Shown: one piece after another, positions 1-9,498 of the stretch
Numbering within the stretch: position 1 is the first letter of the stretch
Layout: every line of letters starts with the position of its first letter
Source of the DNA: Ailanthus altissimus
Lineage: Eukaryota; Streptophyta; Magnoliopsida; Sapindales; Simaroubaceae
Length of the DNA: 64,000 nucleotides
NCBI GenBank assembly: GCA_946807835.1
Contig: OX327696.1
Span: forward strand, 4,166,501-4,230,500
Reading direction: 5' to 3'
Translations under genes and position numbers: made by a program
The notes under the pieces: generated by a model
The model's input: only the letters and a program-made list of their open reading frames with translations
Told to the model about the DNA's origin: nothing
Databases searched by the model: none

Positions 1-375
1 ATAATGTGATGATCAACTTCCACGATGTAAATATGTGAACATTTATTTTCATTCAAACTCACACATTTATAATGTGATGACCAATTATTTTTAATATTTA
101 TTATATAATATATACATTGCATTCCAACTCATGAATGTTTATTATATAATATATACATGTATTTAAACTCACACCTTAAATATGTGAATATTTATTATAC
201 CACACATATACTAATGTAAATATTTATACACCTCCATAATGTGATGATTAACTTCCACAAAGTAAATATTTAAACATCTATTATACAACATATATATTAA
301 CGTGAATATTTATTATATAATATATACATCGCATTTAAACTCACATATTCACAATGTGATGACCAACTATATTTA
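1..375. repeat. Degenerate AT-rich tandem repeat
   Basis: The phrases aatgtgatgaccaa, catttaaactcacat and atttattatataatatatac recur several times in varying order across this stretch. This indicates a decayed tandem repeat that probably begins left of the window. There is no coding signal. A short run of normal-complexity DNA follows (about 395-485). Confidence 0.6.
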
Positions 376-526
376 CAAGAGAAGAAAAATATTTATAATA
401 GTTATGAGTTATTGTCGGGTTAGAACCCCTAATCTCAAGTCAAAGGGTGCACAGGTCTTCCCATTTAGGCAAGACAAACAGGTGCCTTAATATTATTTAA
501 TTTTATTTATTATCATTATAATAAAG

Positions 527-715
527 AGTAATATTATACTTATTAAATGATATTTTATTTTTTAATTTTAAATTAGTGTGTCAAATAATTATTAAGTGAT
601 GAAATAATATAATTTTTAAAATTATTTATTATATAATTTTATCACCTAAAAATTATTTGACACATTATTTAAAATAAAAAAAATTTAAATATTATTTAAA
701 ATTATATTATTATTT
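527..715. mobile_element. MITE family A, copy 1 (foldback)
   Basis: This is an AT-rich, nearly self-complementary element. The left half contains gtgtcaaataattattaag and the right half the inverted form aattatttgacacat, with a central segment like ataatttttaaaattattta. Similar elements occur at 8925-9080, 40864-41041, 53737-53930 and 54096-54240, so this is a dispersed family of foldback MITEs. Confidence 0.65.
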
Positions 716-1239
716 CATAAGAAAATAAAAAATAGAATAATCATCCAACTTTATACCAAAATTAAAACATTTAATTCAATTGTTTAACACTCCCGTTTTG
801 TTCTAAAAAAAAGAGAAGTTTGATATACCACTTGTAAAAAAAGTCGAAAATAATAACAAATTTCTTTTAAAACTTAACAATAGAATTAGCCACATAAATA
901 TAGGCGGAGCTCTATTAGAGTCTAGGGGGCATGCCTCAAGCTCCAATTTTTTTTATTTTTAATGTAATAATTTTTATTTTTAAATTTTTATCTTTTAAAA
1001 TATACATTTTTATAATTTAACCAGTTCAAATTTTTAAATTTAATATTAATATTTTTATATAATTAAACTATAATTTAATATAATTTTTAATTTTAATATA
1101 TGACCTTCACCTTAAATTCTATTCAACCCCGCACATAAATTATATCAAATGAAAATCGAATTTTCTAATAATCTAATCAAACTGAGAGAAACTTTACCAG
1201 CAACGATGAATTAAAATTAAATTTCTGCTGCAGCTATTT
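716..1239. other. AT-rich intergenic DNA
   Basis: No gene is seen. Around 900-945 there is a phrase (attagagtctagggggcat) that resembles one at about 55690-55710 (attagggcctagagggtgat). It may be the end of an old dispersed repeat. Confidence 0.4.
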
Positions 1240-1420
1240 CTTCACAATACGTGGCATAATTGTATGCCCGTAGCACCAAAACTCCATGTCTTTTTTAAAA
1301 AAAATAATTTTTATACGAGGACCAAAGCTACATTTAACCCCGAAGTATTGAAAGTATCAAATAAATACTCGATTATTTGATAACACCTAAAAACGCCGTT
1401 GAGTTTCAAATTTTATAATT
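1240..1420. repeat. Dispersed repeat B, copy 1
   Basis: It contains acgtggcataattgtatg, gtagcaccaaaactccat, acatttaaccccgaagtatt and tatttgataacacc in order. The same phrases recur at 9105-9310 upstream of the VTT gene. It is a non-coding dispersed repeat, probably MITE-like, with unresolved ends. Confidence 0.5.
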
Positions 1421-2039
1421 TACACGGTGATAAATTTATTTTTAATAATAAAATATTAAAAGAATATCAATTATTGTAAAAGAAAAAAAATAGTAGCCAC
1501 TGTCATATTATTATCAAACGTCTTCTACTTTGAAATGCACTACTGCTTTCTTTATATAGATTAGCATAATCAATTTTGATAGCGATGATAATGCATCGCC
1601 TTATAGTAGACAGTAGTTGCCATTCATCTCTCTTTATCGGAAAATTATAAATAGCCTTTATAATTTTTAATTAAATTTAAAATAATTATTTTTTATTAAC
1701 TAAAATTTTTATTTATAGACAATTTTATCTTAAAATAAAAAAACATAAGCTTTTTCTCCATTTTTTTTACCGAACCAAGAATCATATTGATAGATGAACA
1801 TTTTTTAAGTTGTTATTATATAGATCGAGTGTTGCTAAATATATTTGTCATTTTAAATAAAAAAATAGTCAAATTTTGTAAGTTTTTCTAAATTTTTTAA
1901 AAAATTTTAATATTCGTTAAAAATTAGATAAATTTTTTATTTAAAGTTAGAAATATGTATTATTGATGAATTAAATGTGAAAAATGAGTTAGAATAATGT
2001 CAAAGACGTTAAAATCCGACCAAAAATATAATTTTTTAA
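1421..2039. other. AT-rich intergenic DNA
   Basis: Low-complexity A/T-rich sequence. No coding exon, RNA gene or clear repeat structure was recognised. Confidence 0.5.
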
Positions 2040-2043
2040 TATG

Positions 2044-2265
2044 TTTGGCTGAAATCAGACGACGGCCGATGCAGCTACCGCCTAGTTTTGCGTATCTCGG
2101 GGCACATCTCGGGCATGAGATGCGCACAGGGTGGCCATCTCGGGCCCGAGACCCAAGATGTGCACATGGTGGCCATCTCAGGATCGAGATGGCCCCTAGA
2201 TGCACACATTATGCCCATCTCGTTGCGACATCGCGGACAAGGTCCGCGATGCTGCACTGTTTTGA
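2044..2265. repeat. Left MULE subterminal block of ATCTCGGG palindromes
   Basis: Motif atctcggg or its variants occurs at 2094, 2106 and 2137, with a near-perfect palindrome atctcgggcccgaga at 2137-2151 and an imperfect one (ccatctcaggatcgagatgg) at 2174-2192. The block also ends in a hairpin-like gcggacaaggtccgc. The short frames that run open here on both strands follow from the repeats and GC content and are not supported as genes. Confidence 0.55.
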
Positions 2266-2335
2266 TTAATTTTATTTTCTATATTTATTTTTATTTATAT
2301 TTTTAATAATTTTCATTTTTTTCAAGTCTTATAGA

Positions 2336-2972
2336 GTATAATGCAATTGTTATTTATTTTGGAGAAAAGTGTGAGAGTTCTAGTGATGGGTAAGAGAGTT
2401 ATGTTGATTATAGTAATTTTAGAATTTCGGTTTCGAAAGATATTAAATTTGAAGATCTTTTAAATGTAGTATGTTATACTTTGGGAGTCGACAATGTGAA
2501 CTATAAAGTGACTTTGAAAATTAAAATTAATGCAATGAGGTATAAGTTAAAACCTATTGAAATTAGAAACGACAGTGATGTTCGATTCTTTTTTAACGCT
2601 AACAGAAGATCACACTGTTTTTTATGTGTAACAGTGGATCCTAGAGCTACCATTTATGAAGATGATGTACAGCCCCTCAATCAAAACCCACCATCAAATC
2701 ATACTCATTTTATGTCAGCTAGCGGTAGCAATCAAATGAGCCATACATCCCCATCAATTTCAATGGTGATTCCATTAAATACAACGAATAAGTATCATAA
2801 TGTTTCTCCTATACCATTCAATGAAGACTCAGTCTATACACATTACGCTTGTGATGACATTGAAAATGTTGGGGATGTAGAAGGGGACTGTGATGATGTT
2901 AGAAATGTTGATAATTTAGAAGGGGATAATTTAGCAGAAGGTGGACGTTGTTATGTTTCAACAAGATGTTGA
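2336..2972 (+). pseudogene. MULE transposase N-terminal domain remnant
   Basis: An open frame from 2481 to 2972 (163 codons) continues upstream in the same frame, past one TAA near 2391, to about 2336. The segment LNVVCYTLGVDNVNY, then YKLKPIEIRNDSDVRFF and CVTV resembles the N-terminal domain of plant MuDR-type transposases (the short domain before the zinc-binding and catalytic parts). An Asp/Glu/Asn-rich tail follows, then a stop at 2970-2972. No DDE catalytic core or SWIM zinc finger was found downstream; instead an opposite-strand gene begins. So this is a truncated, non-functional transposase. Identity is by pattern recognition, without alignment. Confidence 0.6.
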
Positions 2973-3059
2973 TTGTAGTTGGTAGGAATATAAACCTACA
3001 TAAAATTCAAATAAGTTTCACAAATAGTATTACAAGTTATAAACAAAAATAAATCTCAT

Positions 3060-5470
3060 ACAACAAATATTATATTTTACCATGTTAACCTCAATCCATA
3101 TCTGTGCACCGAGTAAATCTTCTTTCGCGCCTTGGGTATTTGCCATCACTTCATCACTCCATGCAATGCCAAAAATATCATTTTTGTGTTCCTTATAAAA
3201 GAGTCTAAAAGTCTTTTAAAAATACAACGTCATCGAATAATCAATAAAGATTACATAAGAAAATGTAATTAATTTAATTCAATACTCACAAAAAAGTACG
3301 AATTCATAGAAGTGGACAATTGTGGCAATGCATTAGTGTGATAGTTTTGCCTAAGCTGGATCACTTTTAAATACTCATTAATATGATGCATTAACAAACA
3401 ATTAAAATTATAAATTATTTAATATATTTCAATACATATGATTACCGTCAAGTCAATGTGTAAATTTAAATAAATAAATTTTACTTACAAAGTCATCCAG
3501 TCAGCTGTGTAGCAATTCCTAAAACCATGCCGGGTTAGCGTCAAGGTCAAGTAAGATGATTACACCATCATCCTTGTCTAACCAGACCTGAAACTCAACT
3601 AAGATGGCTGAGTCTATCTGCTGCAATGGATTCATGTCTGCTCGAGGTTGTACTTCAATTTTAATTTTTTTCTTCTTATGTATCTTTTGTGAAAATGGAT
3701 TTGTATATGGGATGTGCAAATACCATGTAAACCTATACGGTCTCCCATACTGACTCACTCCCTTATGCGGGGCTGGTAAGATCTCAACATTTGCAGGACT
3801 GTCAATCAGTGGTTGGGGCTATATGTTATGACTAGTAACTAAGGTCTGAAAATCATATTGACAGCCTGCCGGTGTGTTCTCTCCAAACTAAAATATATGT
3901 ATATATTAAAATAAATCAAACTGTAATTAAGGTAAGGAAAAATTAATGCGATTTTAAATTTATTTTTCTCACCATATTATGGCTTTCGTTGGGTTGGAAT
4001 GAGCATGACTGCCTAAAGTACATCATCATCTGCTGTGTAAGATCGATTCGGACTTGATCATCCCATGTACAAATTTCATCCCTATCCTTGTTCGTTCTCT
4101 GCAAAAGTACAACTTCAGTATATTCAAATCTCTTAATCATCTCCTCTTGCAGTTGCTCAATTTGATATGTAATATCATGGTATGCAAATGCACTATGTTC
4201 AGACTACAAGAAACATAGCTATAGCCAATGAATTATTTAGAAATATATGAAAATTTCTCTTTATTTAATCACGTAAATAAGTAATATACCGTTGCTCCTG
4301 GCACTGGTGCTGGCATTTGTGGGTTTGTTCATTCATATCCATCCTCCTCCACATCCATATCATCATCGTTAGGGTCGCTGAAATGGACATAGGCCCTTAG
4401 GTACTGCTCTTGCTCCCGTTGTAATCATACATATTTGATAAGTCCTCAGCATAGCTTCTGCTTGGAATGCCTACATGTCTAACCATTTGCACAACTGTCT
4501 CTTTCTTCTCATGATCTTTTGGTACTAATTTACGATGTACCGAAAGAACTTACAAATATAAAATTAAGTTGCGCTTAATAAAAAATAAAAGTTATATACA
4601 TATTTTTTCATTAATATCAATGCATACCAAATCCTTCCATAATATTGTATTCTTAACGTTATTGAACTTTGGAGTCCCTCGAGTCGTCCAATTCAAAATA
4701 CAAGAGAAACGATCACTATAGTAAATACCAAAAACCTCTCCGCACACTGGAATTACCTCAAAAATTCATACCTAATATAATTATTTTTAAAATATAAGTT
4801 TGACGTATACAAAAATAAATAAATAATTAAGATCAAAATGTTATGTACAAGAAAATTATGACGTATCAGAAATGCATGCGAAAATTCATACACGTAACTC
4901 TCAAACTTACTATGTGCAAATCCTTTTGTATTTATTTTCTCAAATTTTTAGAATGCGGCCTTCTTAAGTGAGTTATGAAGTACGGTTTATGCAATATTAC
5001 CTCATGGATACTTATTAAACTTATCAAGGTTGTCTACTAAACATAGTACAAAATTTTGAATCCCATTACGCTCGTCGCATGGGATCAAAATACAATGCAT
5101 AAAATAAAATAAACTCAACTTTACTGCATCTTCATCGTCTATATCTATCAGTTTTAGACATTCGTACCAATTATCAAGAAATATGTACGATAATTTTTTT
5201 ACCCCTGAAAAATATATATCTCACAATCGAGTGCCCAATTTTCTATTCAGTTGCTGGGTAGGAGGGTAATCTCGCATTTCTAGTTCGGTGATTAGTACAA
5301 ACTCCCGCCAGCTAAATCGGATGTGTTTCTTCCTTAAGTAAAATCACATCCCATCTTCTAAATTAGAGGTATGCACCTCACGCAATAATAACTCATGCAC
5401 TAAAATATTAAAAAACGTCAAATTTGACATATCTAAGAAATGCCATATACACGTTTATCTAAATAATATT
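3060..5470 (-). pseudogene. Broken DUF1985 / Ulp1-like (C48) peptidase gene of a MULE
   Basis: Read on the - strand from about 5470, a broken frame shows FLDMSNLTFFNILVHELLL, then KHIRFSWREFVLITELEM, then DAVKLSLFYFMHCILI and VDNLDKFNKYP. That is the order expected for DUF1985. Further down come an acidic linker (DPNDDDMDVEEDGYE, about 4330-4390), then DMNPLQQIDSAILVEFQVWL (about 3590-3650) and HHINEYLKVIQLRQNY (about 3340-3390), which resemble the region just before the catalytic His of plant MULE-borne C48 proteases. Stops interrupt the frame (for example after GYE and after KYP) and there are frame changes. The catalytic His/Asp/Cys part is not visible, so the gene is truncated. It is transcribed against the transposase remnant. 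Confidence 0.6.
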
Positions 5471-6039
5471 TTCTGATTCTCTGTCAGTTTTTCTTTTATA
5501 CTTTTTAGACCCTATATCTTAGCATAAGTCACCACTAATGCACGAAAAAATATATATTCTGAAAGTCTATATTTTTTCGATATAATATTTTTTCTGTAAT
5601 AATTAAGAAAATAAATAAATTAATATTATTAACAAATAACGAGCATACATATTAAATAGCATACAATATTATTTATAAAAAAAAATTCACAAACAATTAA
5701 TTTATCAGACATAAAAGAGAAAGAGAAATTAATTACTAACATATTAATCAACATATTATAAATAATTAATTATATATTAAATTTTTTTAATATATAATTA
5801 ATTACAAAAGGTACTCATAAAATAAATAATGTTACAAAAAATTAAAATTATTATTACTTAAATGAGTCATTTAACTAACTTATTAATTAATATTAATTGA
5901 TTACTTAATAGATTATAAATTAGATTTTATTTAATTTAAATAAAATTACATTTAATTTTTAAAAATAGAATTTAATTTAATTTAAATAACATTACATTTA
6001 ATTTATTTAATCTAAATTAAATTATTTTTAAAAACATTA

Positions 6040-6240
6040 CATTAGCGCCACGCGACATCTTATGCAGGCACCACGTGGCGCAAAAGTGTAGCATCGCGAG
6101 CTTCGAGTCCTCGATGCTGCACTGTGATGCGCCCAATGGCGTATCTCGGGCCCGAGATGGCTTAGAGATTAGAGTTTAAAACAATGGCGACTGGTCGCCA
6201 TTTCGGCTACCGTCAGCTTCGGTCCATTACACCAAAAACT
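6040..6240. repeat. Right MULE block with perfect 16-bp palindrome
   Basis: GC-rich stretch with the perfect palindrome ATCTCGGGCCCGAGAT at 6143-6158 and the phrase cgatgctgcactgt, which is shared with the left block at about 2246-2259. It also holds inverted cgccacgcgac / caccacgtggcg words. It is probably the other subterminal region of the MULE. Confidence 0.5.
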
Positions 6241-8060
6241 CTCATTTTTTTTACTCATTTTCAACGTTTCGTACACCATTCTTGTTAGGGTCGGTGCTTA
6301 CGTGTCATCCTTGAATGTATATATACTTGTGTATTTATATAAGTGTACATTCCTATTAAATTATTAATACACATTAATATGATACTATGTAATGTAATGT
6401 TACAGACATTGCACAATCTGAAGGTGTTCAGATCAGATCTAAATGAGTTTAGATAAGGGTCTACAGTTAGCTACGCTGAGAGATATAAATGATAAATGTT
6501 AGCACAGTTAAGTGTTAACTGATTATAATACTCAGCAGATCCAAGAGTTGGAGCATTGTCTGTAATTGGGCATAGACCTGAGAATATACTAGTAACTGCA
6601 TAGTTGCAAGAGTTGCAATCGGGTGCCAGAAAATGCTAGTTGCGCAAGTATGTTCTCGAATAATTATCCCTGATCTATTTGTGAGAATGCGGGTCTGTCG
6701 GTGGATACTTTTATATAGATCAGCATATGTCATACTTATAGGGTATAGATGGTCGTTCCTAGTCAATTGTGAGCTTGGAGCTCGTATTGACATATAGGTA
6801 TCCAGTTAGGACTGAATATGAGACAAACTCACGAAGGTCTCCGATAGACACCCAATGTAAGCCGTCAACAGAGGGTCCTCTTAAGTTGAGTAGTATACGT
6901 GGTCTTTTGACCTGAGTGCCACGGTGGGCTTGTAAGTGATTCACCATACTTTGGTTCCACGCATATTACAAACCTTTCATGGTGTGACCGCTGGGTATGG
7001 TCTGATGCTTATGGAGTCCGGTGTGTACAGATATAGGATTCGTCAGCTCCTATATAGAGTTAGATATCTATATGCTTTGAGACTATATCTCAGAAAGTCT
7101 TGTGGCCACAAGCAATTATTTCAGGAAAGAGTTTCACCAGGGTAGAACAATATGGCAAAGGAGTTTGCGCATATTGTTCAGTGAGATACAAGTCTAGAGA
7201 TAAGACATGGATGAGCACTAGGGGATTTGACGGTAATAATCAATATCCCCAACACATCCAGGATATCATAATGGAAGGATTATACGTATGCATTATAACC
7301 TCAACTTGTATGGTTCAATGCCCTGATTTGTATATCCTTGATGTGTGCGTGAGGCATTGCTCACGAACTCATGTAATAGTTTCATTTGACAAATCGGGCG
7401 TAGGATCTAAGGAGTCCCACGATATAGAGTGTACTCGTTGTGCACTGGGGCAGCGTGTTAGATTAAATTTTTTAATCCAACAATATTCAGCATTACCACG
7501 AGATTGCGTGTGTGTCTATATTTAAATGTTAAATACAATAATTAGTTAATAATTATTATTTACTAATAGTTGGAACCCATTATATTATATAATAGTGTGT
7601 TCGGCCATTTTTAGCTGAGAGAAAGAAGAAATGGAGAGGAGAAAAAAGATAAGAAAAAGAAAGAAAGAAAGAAGAAGGAAAAGAAAAAAAAGGAAAATAA
7701 AATTGTTTCATTTTCTCTATGCTTCTAATTGAAGCAATTGTGAATTGCTTTAAACTCTTCATTTTTTATCCTTTTGGAGAAAATGATATAAACACACACC
7801 GACCATTTTAGAGATTAAGAGTTAATCCCGTGCTAGATATAGGGCTGTTATTCTAGCTCACCAAGCCCACCGTGTTGGTAATTAGAACTACTCGCGAGTT
7901 GGTCTCCATGCGGACTCTAGGAGTATACGTGTATAACGTTACAAGTTGAGGTGAGTTCTCAAGCTTTTTAATATATTAATGTGATTAATATATTTATTTA
8001 TTGTGTTTATTGTAATTTACACGCTTCCGCCACGTAGAATATGTATAAGATATGTATTTT
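6241..8060. other. Low-coding stretch, possibly a non-autonomous retroelement remnant
   Basis: Base composition here is nearer to even than in the flanks, but the open frames (for example 6936-7145 and 7100-7525) have no recognisable domains. Two exact 13-bp inverted pairs occur: cacggtgggcttg (6920-6932 against 7862-7874) and acctcaacttgta (7298-7310 against 7940-7952). A purine-rich tract lies at 7617-7700. The layout resembles the non-coding interior of large non-autonomous LTR elements, but I found no LTR pair, PBS or target duplication. Confidence 0.3.
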
Positions 8061-8924
8061 AGGCAATAGACACAATAGCACATGCATATACCCACATGTA
8101 TTAGATTTCAGACAATTCTAATCCCATTTTTCACATATAATTCATTAATTTCATCTATTACTAGTTTCAAATGTAAATTTTAACAAATTTTTAAAACACA
8201 TTCAAAAATCTCAAAAAAGTTCCAAAAGCTTATAAAGAATCGTCAATTTTCTTTATTTGAAACAAAAAATATATTGTGTAAGTCCTGATTTATGCAATGA
8301 CAACTTCAAAAGCCTTGATTTATACAATGACAACTTCAAAATTTTTGATTTAACTAAATTTGTAAAACTTCAAAATTTCGATCTAATTAAATTTGTAAAA
8401 CTTCAAAATTTTTGATAAAGAGTGTTAAAAATAGTTTCAATTTTTGATTTTAGGATAAAAGTGTCAATAAAAAAAATTTGGGCTAATAAAAAATAGTCAT
8501 TTTAAATTTATTTAAAAAATAATAATAAAAAATTATGAAGACTATTTATGAAAATTTTCTCAACTTATTTGATATTATTTTTCTTTGATGTTTTGTTGTT
8601 GAATATAATCCTATACCATTGCGTGTGATCATAAAATTTGAAATATAACGACATTTTTGATAAGTCAATAGTCATTGTTGACCTGCTGCTAGTGGTTGGT
8701 TACTTTTATCTTTAATTTTATAAATTTTAATTAAATAAAAATTAATTTATTGAAATATAATACATGGTTAAATACTTTTTTAAATAGTTAAAATCTATAG
8801 TAAATCAACATCTTTATGTAATTTTGATATTATTAAAATATTTCAATTTTTGAAATTCATTAGTAAATTAAAACATTTATGTATTTTTTTTATATTATTA
8901 AAGTGTTTCAATTTTTTTTACGAT
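8061..8924. other. AT-rich intergenic DNA with a short tandem repeat
   Basis: At 8285-8420 the phrases gatttataca atgacaacttcaaa and taaatttgtaaaacttcaaa each occur twice in tandem. Otherwise this is A/T-rich sequence with no coding or RNA signal. Confidence 0.5.
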
Positions 8925-9080
8925 AGAATAATATTATATTTTTTAAATTATATCTTAAAATTTTAAATTTAAATGAGATGTCAAATAAATATTAAATAAA
9001 AAAGAATATAATAAATAATTTTAAAAATTAATTGTTTGATACGTTGTTTAGAATTCAAAATTTGGAACGGGTAACATTGC
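8925..9080. mobile_element. MITE family A, copy 2
   Basis: Begins agaataatattatatttttt and includes gatgtcaaataaatattaa and taataaattattttaaaaa-type words in the same order as the copy at 527-715. It ends near acattgct. It lies about 0.4 kb upstream of the VTT gene. Confidence 0.55.
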
Positions 9081-9104
9081 TCTTTACAATATAAGGGGGG
9101 TTGT

Positions 9105-9310
9105 TATTTCTTTATAACACCTGGCATAACTAGGTGGCCATAGCACCAAAACTCCATTTAACCCAAGCATTAAAACAAAAGCATCGAATGTTCGATTTAT
9201 TTGATAGCAACCAATCGACCGTGAATCAACCTTTTTTGCTGACGTGGCATAGTTATGTGTTAGTAGCACTAAAAATCGATACAACCCCAAGTAACAATAA
9301 CACGAGTTCT
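9105..9310. repeat. Dispersed repeat B, copy 2 (upstream of the VTT gene)
   Basis: Contains ggccatagcaccaaaact, ccatttaacccaagcatt, tatttgatagcaacc and gacgtggcatagttatgtg. These words are shared with 1240-1420. Within the copy, the phrase for the gene-proximal half (ggcatagttatgtgttagtagcac) partly repeats the first half. It lies within the likely promoter region. Confidence 0.5.
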
Positions 9311-9498
9311 CTTATCAAAATCAACCCCTGACCACCACCAGTGAAATCCAAAATCCAAAAGCCTTTTAGAAAATTTGAAGGCTTACAACAAACAGATCAT
9401 ATGATTTACATGGCACACTTGTCTCCACACGACAAGCTAAAGCTACAGCTTCAGCTTCAGCTTCGTTGCAGCTCTTCTCGTCTCTCATTTGCATCACC

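Larger units (their letters stand above)
2040..6240. mobile_element. Degenerate Mutator-like element (MULE) with C48-type protease cargo
   Basis: Two GC-rich blocks (2044-2265 and 6040-6240) sit in otherwise AT-rich DNA. Both carry palindromic ATCTCGGGCCCGAGAT-type motifs and the phrase cgatgctgcactgt. Between them lie a + strand fragment matching the N-terminal MULE domain and a - strand gene with DUF1985 and Ulp1/C48-like segments. That combination is typical of the plant protease-carrying MULEs (Kaonashi type), many of which lack clear terminal inverted repeats. Both coding units contain stops, so the element is dead. I could not fix exact ends or a target duplication. Confidence 0.6.

Noticed and set aside
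1960..2306. Four overlapping frames on both strands around the GC-rich block
   Set aside because: All follow from the ATCTCGGG repeats; the peptides are just repeat translations.
7100..7525. Open frame of 141 codons on +
   Set aside because: No domain, no splice partners, odd composition; it lies in a segment that looks like a non-coding element interior.
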